Shown here: piece after piece, positions 33,560 through 44,089 of the stretch
Layout of the letters: every line of letters starts with the position of its first letter
Position numbering within the stretch: position 1 is the stretch's first letter
NCBI GenBank assembly: GCA_032622095.1
Contig: CP136069.1
Span: forward strand, 121,514,126 to 121,578,125
Length of the DNA: 64,000 nt
Origin: Siphonodentalium dalli
Taxonomy: Eukaryota; Mollusca; Scaphopoda; Gadilida; Siphonodentaliidae
Direction of reading: 5' to 3'
Program-made: the position numbers and the translations under genes
Notes under the pieces: generated by a model
What the model saw: the letters and a program-made list of their open reading frames with translations, nothing else
What the model was told of the DNA's origin: nothing
Databases searched by the model: none

Positions 33560-33976
33560 TTGCGTGTTACTGGTATGCTGCTAGAAACAGCGTGTAGGTT
33601 GTCATTTCGGGACGGAACTCGCCCCGAGATGAGGAGTTTTGTTACTGAACTGAGCAACACGGTAAAACTGTCTGAGTTGAAAGCGATGTTAAAGGAGAAA
33701 TATGCTATTGACTCCTGGGTGAAGGCCAGGAGGGGGGTCAGTCTGTACCAAATGCACGTTGCTGTGCGAAGGATAGCCAGCGACGAAGGTTACCCCAGTG
33801 GTCGGTTTCTTCTTGCCGACACGGAAACGGAATGGACCAACGTCCGGGGATTACTTTCGAACACACCGACCACCCACAGCTTACACGGTGAGTACTGTTT
33901 ACTGTCGTACTCACGCAGTCACGGTACCACGGGAGCTTGGAACGTCATCATCGACGGTCATGTATATGTACCCTGA
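33560..33976 (+). CDS. hypothetical protein, 138 residues
   Basis: This intronless ORF is GC-richer than its surroundings with codon-like composition. It starts MRVTGMLLETACRLSFRDG, and the middle has LSELKAMLKEKYAIDSWVKA followed by a basic stretch and ADTETEWTNVRGLL. It ends in TGA after GHVYVP. No signal peptide or membrane segment is apparent, and I recognise no family. A GGTGAGTA at 33889 could be a splice donor, so it may instead be part of a spliced gene. The stretch 33060-33540 upstream is also GC-rich but not clearly coding. Confidence 0.35.
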   Translation: MRVTGMLLETACRLSFRDGTRPEMRSFVTELSNTVKLSELKAMLKEKYAIDSWVKARRGVSLYQMHVAVRRIASDEGYPSGRFLLADTETEWTNVRGLLSNTPTTHSLHGEYCLLSYSRSHGTTGAWNVIIDGHVYVP

Positions 33977-34014
33977 GACAGATTAGGGGTCGAATTAGGG
34001 GCTCGCGAGCAGGG

Positions 34015-34640
34015 AATGATACCTATATACGAGCGCCTGCGGCACATAAGATACTATGAGTGGCGGGATGGGGTGGTGGGTGGGTACTAACTATATACGA
34101 GCGCCTGCGGCGCATAAGATACAATGGGTGGTGGGGTGGGTACTACCTATATACGAGTGCCTGCGGCGCATAAGATACTATGGGTGGCGGGATGGGGTGG
34201 TGGATGGGTACTACCTATAGACGAGCGCCTACGGCACATAAGATACTATGGGTGGCAGGATGGGGTGGTGGGTGGTACTACCTATATACCGCCACCCATA
34301 GTATCTTGTACGCCGCAAGCGCTCGTATACTGGTAAGTATGGTAAGAGTACACAGTCTGTCAGACCCCCTGCGGGATGGGGTGGTGGGTGGGTACTACAT
34401 AAATACTCTAATGATCTAGGGGCGCCTGCTGCGCATAAGATACTAGCGGGGGGCAGACTGTGTACTCTTACCATACTCACCAGTATACGAGCGCCTGTGT
34501 CGCATAAGATACTACATGGGTGGCGGGATGGAGTGGTGGGTGGGTACTACATAAATACTCTAATGATCTAGGGGCGGCTGCGGCGCATGAGATATTATAG
34601 CAGGGGGTCAGACTGTGTTAGTGTGTACTCTTACCATAAC
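34015..34640. repeat. GC-rich tandem repeat with inverted copies
   Basis: Units of about 56-70 bp contain CCTATATACGAGCGCC, GCGGCGCATAAGATACTATG and GGCGGGATGGGGTGGTGGGT. Direct copies lie at 34021, 34091, 34147 and 34215, with diverged ones to 34600. One copy at 34288-34345 is inverted, and GTACACAGTCTG/CAGACTGTGTAC pairs make a hairpin between 34340 and 34470. Confidence 0.75.
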
Positions 34641-34733
34641 ACCATAAAGCCAAAGGCTTGTTTCCATGGTGATCATGGTTCCATTGTATTGAATATAAGA
34701 TCTATAATATCATGTAAAATTTGAAGCTGGATT

Positions 34734-34735
<2 letters not shown>

Positions 34736-34786
<51 letters not shown>
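34736..34786 (+). repeat. 51-base G homopolymer
   Basis: An uninterrupted run of 51 G follows GGATTCC. It could form G-quadruplexes; its true length is uncertain because such runs are error-prone in sequencing and assembly. Confidence 0.9.
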
Positions 34787-35689
34787 CTCCTATAGTGTTC
34801 TTTAAATGTGTCTCTCTGTGGTGTGGATCCTTTGGTATGTCTGTGTATTTAGTAAAGGTGATTCTTGACACACTTACTATTACTAACTTACTTAGTTCAG
34901 TTAGTAACTAGAGTAGAGTTATATTTCTTTGAAAAACTCAAAATATTGATTGGGCGACGACGGGGAAGTCGTATGATATTGGCTATACAACATACCAGAA
35001 TAAACTAATCAAGTGATCAAGGCAGCAAATTCTTCATCTGACTATAGTAAAGCATATTATGAATCGGCAACTAATCAATACATGTATATTAGAAGGAAAT
35101 TTACTGTCGTCAGCGTCGAGTTATTGTCATGTGAGGCGGGTGAAAACCCGGAAGTAGCTATTGGGAATTCCATGACGTCACCGGAAGTTCCAAAACAGGT
35201 GATTCAGAATTAATTAACCTTCCTCAAAATCGTGATGATTTTACTGTTTGCACTCTGTGCACAGTCATGGACAATTTAGTCCTATATATATAAATTATGT
35301 TATACACGTATTCAGTGTTTTGTATAATTACATCTATGATGTTTTTTAATGCACATCGGTTGACAGTTATGGTTAAATATAAGCTATACACGCTAACCCC
35401 GTATGGGAGGGCGCCAGGGAGGCCCTTTTCACATTTATTATTTATTTACGCGCATATAACCTCTATCATTTGCGCTTAAGCCCAAATATTTGCGTTTAAG
35501 CATAAATCATTTGCGCTTATATTTGCGCTTATATATCATATTTGCGCTCATTTGCGATTAAGCGCAAATATTTGCTCTAAAGCGTAAATCATTTGCGCTT
35601 ATATTAGCGCCTAAGCGCAAATAGATCATATTAACCCATTGAACCCTGATGCCCCACAATGATCGACACCCTGACCCGGGGCTCCCAGT

Positions 35690-37138
35690 GGTATTTCCGC
35701 TTAAATTAGACAGTGTCTAGTCGCATATGGTGTTGATTATGTTCGAATTGCGACACAGGTCTGAAACTTTACAGGTTTGTCCCCCGTGGATCATCGATCA
35801 TTATAAGATCGCGAGACTTTGCCTCGCGGCAACTCCTTGGTAACGGTTGCTAGGCAACTACCCGGAATTGACCGGAAAACGTAAATATAGCTTATACATG
35901 AATTCCAGCGTTACGGAATCACCAAATTTTACGGAATTTCACTTTTCTGTGGCCTATAAAATCTAAAATTATGACCAGTAGGGTACCGCTTAAAATGAAA
36001 AACATTGTACATACTATACTAAGTTGTTTAGTTATATACAATTATATGTGTATTTAAGTATCATCTCACTCTGGGTCAAATTGTGTCCGTGACGGAATCA
36101 CCAAAAAAGTGCCATCAATATGAGGGTAGGTCCGTACTATTGAAGAACCCTGCTCATTCAGCCAAGCTGACCTGGATAAAGTTCTCAATGAGCAAAGTAG
36201 ATACATTAATTATACTTGCAGAAAAAAAGCCGCATTGCCACACACTTGTGTGTATATTACTAGTTAACTCGGTTTGTTCGCCGTGACGGAATCACACAAC
36301 GGGCGTGACGGAATCACCGTGCGATTTTTTTAGGTATAGTTTTTTGTGTAACAAGTGCGGACATTGTCATAAAAGCATAAAACATGGCACATGTGTATAT
36401 TAGGTCCCACGTATTATTTTCAGATATGGGGGCAATCACGAAAATACTTTCCATGGCAACGGTTGCTATGTGACTGTTTTTACCTTAGAAACGGGTTATT
36501 GGTAGGGGTTAAACCGTCATTTTACTAAAATATATGTGCAAAAAGGGGATACTATGGTAATTGAGGCAGATTGTGATATGGGAAATGTGACAAAAACTAC
36601 ATTTCCACACATGCCTCACTATTAACCTAGAATGACCCTTGAGCTGCTTGAAAATGATATTTTGGTTCATTTGACCTTATTTGGCAAAATATGAAAATAT
36701 GCGTTGACTGCTCATGCGCGCATCATTGATCCACAATCACACAATATCTGGTGTTTAAGAGATTGTATAGTGAGGGCAATGACCATTCCAAAATATATTC
36801 ATTGGATAGTAATAATGAAATACAGAAGAAGCAACAACATTCCCCGATGACATGCTTATGATGCAAATACCCATTATCGGTATCCATGGCCGCTTTTTCG
36901 TGGAATTCATGATAGCGTCGTAATTCAACGCCAGTGCTTGCGTTTTTGATGCAGGTAATACCCTAACGTGAAATTTGAGATATACCCGACCTGAATAGTG
37001 AACCAAATATCCGATTTAAGGGTAGCAACGGTTGCTAAGCAATTACCACAAATGATCGAATGACATCATTGCACTAACCATTCAGTGGTATGTTTGCCTT
37101 AATTTAGACAGTACGTGTCTAGTCGCATGGTGTTGGTT
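35690..37138 (+). repeat. LTR-like region upstream of gag
   Basis: A 60-bp segment with GTGTCTAGTCGCAT and TGTTGRTTATGTTC lies at both 35690-35750 and 37083-37138. The segment 35796-35880 (GATCATTATAAGATCG, ACGGTTGCTAGGCAACTACC) recurs right after the gag stop at 38574-38643. A block near 36945-36990 recurs at 38695-38735. This fits a 5' LTR of roughly 1.3 kb ending near 37138, with a partial 3' LTR after gag. No clear tRNA primer-binding site was seen. Confidence 0.45.
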
Positions 37139-37510
37139 ATGTTCAAAAGGGAGACCTACGCCATTGGGTTACACGGTTTAATGAGACTGTTCGGCATCGC
37201 CATTGTGTTACACGATTTAATGAGACTGTTCGGAGCGACATTCGAGTTAGCCTTGTAAAACGAATCTCTTCGGACAATTTGGGGTTTTGTAAGACTCGAC
37301 AAATTAAACGGTTTAACCTGATCAATTTAATACAGTGTTCAGAATTACATCTACATAATTGTGGCGTGGTGGCACAGGACTTCGATAACCTACGTCCCGC
37401 AGAGACAAAAGCGTATTCTCTTGAAAACCGCTCAACACGTTGCGTTCGAACTTTCGAAATAAAAACGAACTGTATTCCTGACAAAAGCGTCTTGACAAAA
37501 TTGTATCACA

Positions 37511-38575
37511 ATGGCAATGAACAACGCCGGCCGTGCACCGAAGCAGTGGTGTATCACAAAAACCGAAACAGTCACCAGTTTCGAGAGTTGGAAGTCGAAT
37601 TTACATTATACACTGATGTTGGACCCAAATTTTGCACCATTTTTGGTCGATGGAGTAACCTGGAAAAAGAAAACAAAAGCAATTCCTCTACGTGGACTCG
37701 AGAATGATGGTGACAATGTCCCAGCAGCTAGCCGACGAACAGCCGCACAAAAAGTGACAACATTGGAAATCATGCTTGGACAAATTGCTAATTTTTGCCC
37801 TATCATTGCCCGGAATGCGTTGGTGAAAAATTCTACCTCGTTGGAAAGTGTTTGGCAAACTATAAGAACTCACTTTGGATTTCAATCCTCAGGTGGACAT
37901 TTCGTTGACTTCTGTAATATCTTCCGTGAACCAGACGAAAAGCCTGAAGACCTATTTCAGAGGATGTCGGCGTTCATCGAGGACAACCTGATGAAAGAAG
38001 GTGGTGGGATTACCCATCATGGGGAAGAAATAACTGAAGATGAAGAAATTGCTCCTACTACTGAGAACTTACTTGTGTTAATTTGGCTACAACTACTTCA
38101 CAAGGACCTGCCAAAGTTAGTGAAACAGCGTTACGGTACGGAACTTCGTTCTAGGTCCTTAGCATCAATAAAAACAGAAATATCACAAGCCTTGGATTCA
38201 CTTCTTGATGAGGTCATCGTAACAGAAGAGACAAAGGTTATGCGCACGTACGTGTCTCAACCGCGAACACCGTTTGGTCAACAAAGAATACCGAACAATC
38301 AACAGAACCGGCGAGTACAAAATACATCACAGAGATCACAATCCCAAGCTAAAGTGTGCCCTTTGTGTCAACAAGCGGGCCGTCTAGAGTACAACCATTT
38401 TCTCAGCCAATGTTCGTACCTTCCTGCGAAAGACAAAAAGTTCATGACGAGGGCACGCGCTATCATGGTAGAGGAAGATGCCAGTAACGAACAATACGAA
38501 AATACCGTTCAATCTGATTTCGAACCCCAGGAACAGTATTCCGCTATAAACAACATGCTATGCATGGACCACTGA
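37511..38575 (+). CDS. gag-like protein with CCHC zinc knuckle (LTR-retroelement)
   Basis: The 354 residues have no frame disruption. The N-terminal half (ESWKSNLHYTLMLDPNF, ESVWQTIRTHFGFQ, EDLFQRMSAFIEDNL) resembles capsid regions of LTR-retrotransposon Gag proteins. After a Gln/Arg-rich linker (about residues 255-280) a C-x2-C-x9-H-x4-C knuckle spans Cys283, Cys286, His296 and Cys301, followed by a basic KDKKFMTRARAI stretch. Such proteins package element RNA in cytoplasmic particles. The stop falls at the start of an LTR-like repeat and no protease, RT or integrase follows, so it is gag-only. The ATG lies in ACAATGGC context. Domestication is possible but not shown. Confidence 0.7.
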   Translation: MAMNNAGRAPKQWCITKTETVTSFESWKSNLHYTLMLDPNFAPFLVDGVTWKKKTKAIPLRGLENDGDNVPAASRRTAAQKVTTLEIMLGQIANFCPIIARNALVKNSTSLESVWQTIRTHFGFQSSGGHFVDFCNIFREPDEKPEDLFQRMSAFIEDNLMKEGGGITHHGEEITEDEEIAPTTENLLVLIWLQLLHKDLPKLVKQRYGTELRSRSLASIKTEISQALDSLLDEVIVTEETKVMRTYVSQPRTPFGQQRIPNNQQNRRVQNTSQRSQSQAKVCPLCQQAGRLEYNHFLSQCSYLPAKDKKFMTRARAIMVEEDASNEQYENTVQSDFEPQEQYSAINNMLCMDH

Positions 38576-39560
38576 TCATTGTAAGATCGGGAGACTTTGC
38601 CACCCGATCTCTCCTTAGAAACGGTTACTAGGCAACTACCCGATAAATGAATTATAGCTTATAACGTTGTTATTATACATCAGCGAATTGCGTTTTGATG
38701 AACCAATATCCTAATGTAAAATTTAAGATATAACTGACCATGCGCGAGTAAGTCATCTTGATATGCGATAGACTTTTTGCCGCATGTGGCATAACAGAGA
38801 CTTATATTACAGAGACCAGAAACAACGTAATTTCCCGTAACATATCGTGGCCCCATTGTTCAAGTAAGTTGTCTAGATTGTGTCTACTTTACTGACATGT
38901 GAAACATGCAACCATGATATATAGCGCCACATTTCACTTAAACGCATTTTTAAAATGAATTATAGCCTGCGCGCATGCGCATATTTTCCTACCTGTTTCT
39001 AGCGGGCAACCAATCCATATACACACCTTTGTTAGCGCTGACTTCAATAGGCCCATATAAAGATATATATTAGTGGGTATGTCGTGTATAAGTACGTTAT
39101 AAACCATTTATTTTTCATTGCGATTGTCTGCGCATGCGCGAATAAATCAACTTGATATGCGATCGACCCTTCCCCATATGTAGCAGAACACTGATTAATA
39201 TACGCGAGGGTAATTTAAACTGAAATTGTGTGTCTAAATTATATCTGTTCTGTACACACACGGGGAACACGATATTATATGGCGTAAATATAGCGCCACA
39301 GTTCGCTTAAAATATCATATGTTTTTGTAGATTATATGCTATGCGCATGCGCATAAATTTCTACCCGATAATACGGCCAACCATTCCATATGCACCATGG
39401 GCACCGCTGACATATGTGGGGGCCATTTAAATATAAATCAGTGGGTCTGACGCTCGTTATACTATATATAAATTTGCTACCGACTCATGTCGTCGCTGCA
39501 CCGAAATATCGGTGTTACGGGATATAGTCATGGTTCGTTTGCACCTAAATATCGGTGTTA
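38574..39560 (+). repeat. 3' LTR-like segment and ~390-bp direct repeats
   Basis: 38574-38735 resembles parts of the upstream LTR-like region. 38738-39110 and 39130-39480 are two diverged direct copies sharing CATGCGCGA, CTTGATATGCGATMGA, ATATAGCGCCACA and GCGCATGCGCAT. No ORF was found. Confidence 0.5.
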
Positions 39561-39794
39561 CGTGTTCAAAGGGTTAAGCGCAAATAAAAATTAATATTCA
39601 TTGATTCCCCCCTGAATTAATCTTAAATGGCACAGGCCTAAACACATCACTCAAGTCTATATAGGCCCACCATATGAGGAAAGCAAAATATACTAGAGCT
39701 CTGGGAGTGAGACACCAATTCCTGGGACACCAGGGACAGAGATGCTGATATGCATATGGAAATATGTTTTTTCTTCAACTTTGAGTCTGTATAT

Positions 39795-40146
39795 GGGGCT
39801 ATTACTATGGCTGAAGGGATCACTCTCACCAAAAAAAGTGCTGAAGGGTACACAGGATTTTCAAAATGTGCTGAAGGGTACACAGGGTTTGAAATGTCGT
39901 TCTAAAGGCATTCAGTTTTCGTATCTACCATGATTTCTGTTAGAGAATAATTGTTTACGTTCCTATGAATATTAAAATGTACTGAAAACAAACTGCTAAT
40001 GGGCGCCAGACTTTCATAAACACAATTTAAGTAATGGTGTTCGTGCCGATCACAAATCCTGTGTACCCTTCAGCACATTTTCAAACCCTGTGTACCCTTC
40101 AGCACTTTTTTTGGTGAGAGTGACCCCTTCAGTATTACTATGGGCC
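39795..40146. mobile_element. fold-back MITE nested near the right end
   Basis: Arms 39795-39894 and 40056-40146 are inverted copies (GTGCTGAAGGGTACACAGG occurs twice in each arm, with GGTGAGAGTGA or its complement). Confidence 0.75.
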
Positions 40147-40270
40147 CATCATAATTTACTATGAGATGGACTCAATCATTCACAATCAGAGGGAAGTAAG
40201 CGCAAATATATTGATATACACATATTTGCGCTTAAGCGCAAATAAATAATAAATGTGAAAAGGGCCTCCC

Positions 40271-43200
40271 ATAAACCCGTGTAGTATTATTAATAGCAAT
40301 CATGCAAGCGGTTCAAAGCACCAATTATATAACATGTAGGCCTACTTTGTATGGTACATAGACTGTGGCACCATTAACGGCGAAAAATGTTTTTGTTTGC
40401 AAAAACATCTTAAGCACATTATGCGCTCTGGCAGATTGTGATTCTGCATGGTATGACTTGGGAAGCCATAGTAATGATAGTTAATAGAGTTACCTCTCTT
40501 ATACTGGCTTATTTGTTTCCAATAATTGACAGGTTTATTGGATAAATTCAAACTTGGATTGCGATGCTGCAATAAGTGTTTCGGTTTCCATATGAATTGC
40601 TACCAATGCCGTGTATATCAAGGTCATAACAATGCTTTTGACCGACCGCCATGCCCGTTCAGCAATTCAAAATACCGTCCAGCAATACAGCGGTTGCAGT
40701 TCAACATATTCTCGCGTGAACGCAGTTTAACTCAATTGTAACAGAGTTATCTAGAGTTTAGGTTGTGCAAATGACTTGTAATCAATGGGCCATAACCGAA
40801 TAGGCCTGCTGGGAGGGAACACAATTGGACTGACGTCCACCCCAATTCAGCAGTTAAAAATCCTGTTCAGCACTATATCTCATCGGAACGCAATTTAACC
40901 GACTTTTAACGAAGATCGTCCGGTGTATGTTATATATATATATATATTTGTTTTCCCATCTTGAACATTTTACATTTTCTATAATACACTGTGTATAAAC
41001 CTTTGAGTAGAAAACGGAGTAGAAAATGGAGTAGAAAATCCAAGATGGCGGAGATGAATTATTCAGATGAGTATGTGCGTTGTAAATTGTGTGGCGACTC
41101 GCTCCATATCGATGGGCCATAACCAATTACAGGGTGGGAACACCATTATACCGACGTCCACCCCAATTCAGCAGTCCAAAATCAGTTAATTATTCATACT
41201 TGTATTGGGTCTCTTTCAGACAAGTAATGATTGGTGATCATATGTATATCAGATTATGGATTAAGTTCTGAAAATATCGTTCTGTATTCAAGTCTGAAAT
41301 GGGCGCTCGTAAGAACATTAACCGTTGAGGCGTGATCACGATTTGTTTAAGCTGAATTATTTTTCTCTTAAAATATAAGCAATGTGTGGTATTCTCTTCC
41401 ATGGTGTTGCTAACATGCCACTTGATATGCGGAGTGACCAAAACGTGTTTATCAATGCTGCATATGTATTTAAATTTCAGGTACAAAGTTCACATTTTTA
41501 CGGAGTAGATGATGTTATGATGATTACTATGCATCGAGAAATTCAGTAAAAAAAAGTTTAAATATGTGACGGAGTAGACATGACGGGGTAGATATTTTGG
41601 TGTAGAGTCACCTCCACATGTTAGAGGTAATATCAAGCCATGTGCTTCAACATACTATAATTAGTTTGGTTCTTATACACAGAGAAAGGTACCCTACATG
41701 TATATCTCACAATCCTGCCACACCAGTACGTGTATCATGTATTCTAGATAATTGCCGTAGCCTCACATTTGATTCAGGGTGTTTTCTGTTGAATTATATG
41801 GGGTTAGAAGTTTCTATACTAGGATAAGTACTCAAGTAAATTCAATTTAGTTTATTGATATGGTATGTGTTGTATCATGGTTGTGTGTCATTGTCTGCAT
41901 TTACCTAAAAATAACTCAATCCGCAGTGAACCAATGCTTCCATATTGCCACTGCTCATTTTCAACGACAATTTGAAGGTAGCAATACATCACCGACAGTA
42001 TAACACAAATCCTTAATTCTGAAGTTAAAGGTGCGACAATTAAATCAATCGACAGGAAAACTTGGATATAGCACTCTTAATTACCGTCGACGTCCATATG
42101 TCAGAGGTGTCTGAACAAACTCTTATGCAGTAATGCATTTACGACAAGTTGTGTGAACTACTGATGTTGGTGTCAATCATGAATTGTGAGAAGCAGACTC
42201 CACCCATGCATGCTATGATATATATAGACTTACTTATTCAGCGTTGATATTACCGTCTGAATGAAGAAGCCCAATAAGGCCGAAACATTTCCAATAAAAG
42301 AGTGTTGTTATTGTATCTACTAACAGAATGTCCCTCTGGACAATTTTCAACATATAAAGAATAAAAATTGATTTGAACTCAGAAAGTATTTACACTGAAG
42401 CGCAAATAAGGAATAGATGTAAAATGAAAGCGTTCACATAGGCCTGCTTGTATGATTGATTTTGCCCAAACAATATACACTTGGAGACATGTATATGCAC
42501 ACTCTCAACATATGTGCACACTACTACTGAGTATTGACTATATACTACTAGTATCCACACACTAAACTATATATGGGTTCAAACATAAGAAAATAACAGA
42601 AGCTATAATATACCAACCTGATATGAATTGAACTGTGGTGGGGTCTCAATTTTATCTACCACTTCATATTAGAAAAAACGCCATTAAATGGCAGATACGT
42701 AGCTTGAGGTTTGAAATGATCCATCATACCAACCAGTCATTTCAACCAGGACCACTTTTACCACTGTAAGAAATCACGCTTCTAAATATACTAGTGTAAA
42801 GTTGGAATTTTCATTCACTAAGCAGTTGTATAAACTTTGAGACGAGAACTAGAACTTGTTGTAACTGTAGAATTTCGCCCGGTAGACTGGTCCTTAATTT
42901 GTTAACCGAAAAGATGAAAACGTAGTAACCTGATCCATTCTGCTATATTCTATTATAAATGTATTGCATTCATATATTAGGAGTTTATGTACATTATATA
43001 TTCATACTCCGTCATTTTTTATTCTAATTTTGACTAAAATTTGCCGTACAGGATCTACTCTGTCATGTTCCATTTTATTTAAAAGTCATAATTTTGTAAA
43101 AATACTGCTCAATGATCCATTTGGCCCCGACTGATTGGTTTACCCACCTTTTGGAGAATACAATTGGAACACGTATCCTTTGAATCCAACAGAAACATCG

Positions 43201-43552
43201 AAATATTTGTCACCTTAAAACTAAAAATAAAAAAACATGGAACAGAACCCATAGCTCTATCCGACTGGCAGACAAATTATCCATTGAAAGTATACATAAA
43301 TGTCGTCTGCAGTAATCTAACACATCCTGCCAAGGTAACCTGTCACACTTACAGAAAAGGTGTACTTATGAACCACGTACATGTGGTGACTTTCCATCTC
43401 CGCCATGTTGGATTGTCTACTCAGATCTCTACTCCAAGGTTTGTACACAGTGTACATGTACTAGTGAATAATTAAATTTATACAAATATGATTGTTCCAA
43501 CACTGTTAGTGCCTTCAGCATTGGTTAGTTCGTGGTTCATTGTTCAGACATT
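40271..43552. other. repeat-derived DNA, no confident gene
   Basis: A duplicated block with GACGTCCACCCCAATTCAGC occurs at 40830 and 41155. GGAGTAGA words recur (41000-41030, 41500-41600). A GAAGAAGCCCAATAAGGCCG motif typical of retroelement 3' ends lies at 42260-42285. AAGCGCAAATAAGG at 42397 resembles a solo end of the 35.4-40.3 kb element. The short ORFs are not convincing. Confidence 0.4.
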
Positions 43553-44089
43553 CTAAATTTTAAACTTTCCATAACGATAAAACTCACATGAGAACAGCTT
43601 GATATCAAAAACAAACTCCAAATATGCATTTAATAAGAGACAATTGCTAATCAATTTCTTCAAAACACGTTCTATCTGGTTTAATTGATTGGGGGTGTCA
43701 AACTTAAAACATCTTGAAACAAACCCGATTTCCTGGAAACGTAATCTGCACCCCCTTATATATGACGGAATTTTCAAAAATTTAGCTCTGGCAAACTTTC
43801 TAACTGTGTCATAGTTCCAATCCATGGCACCCAAGCACAGTTGCATGATAGCGCTTCGAACAGACCAAAAATATGACCGAAAGAAGAAAGCTATTTGACT
43901 TCTGTTAAAACAAAACAAAATATTTAAGAATACAACAATCAGAAAAGTATAAATCTGTATTTTATCTGAGATTTCCAATTTTGTTATGTCAGGGATAGGC
44001 ATGAATCTTCCAACTGCTGACAATTTTGAGGGGCTGTGGTGTAAAACACCCAGTTGGGGTGCAAGACAATCCACCGGTCGCATGTCCAC
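43553..44089 (-). other. unrecognised 178-codon ORF
   Basis: Open minus-strand frame starting MDMRPVDCLAPQLG, with a hydrophobic stretch (IYTFLIVVFLNILFCF, residues 46-61) and a basic segment (RKFARAKFLKIPSYIRG). It has AT-rich codon use and no recognised domain. Its length is near what chance allows in a window this AT-rich, so I do not call a gene. Confidence 0.2.

Larger units (their letters stand above)
35417..40270. mobile_element. ~4.85-kb element with perfect 31-bp inverted ends and AAGCGCAAATA subterminal repeats
   Basis: Positions 35417-35447 and 40240-40270 are perfect inverted copies (GGGAGGCCCTTTTCACATTT and on to TATTT). Weaker matching continues outward. Just inside both ends lie many copies of TTTGCGCTTAAGCGCAAAT-type words (35465-35625, 39570-39590, 40195-40240), typical of transposase-binding subterminal repeats. 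Inside are LTR-like repeats, a gag-like ORF and a fold-back MITE. No transposase was found. A solo right-end relative occurs near 42393-42445. It is either a large non-autonomous DNA transposon that collected other elements or a novel composite. Confidence 0.65.

Noticed and set aside
43553-44089. 178-codon minus-strand ORF as a possible membrane protein
   Set aside because: A single hydrophobic stretch, AT-driven composition and no homologous motif; listed as unassigned but not called a gene.
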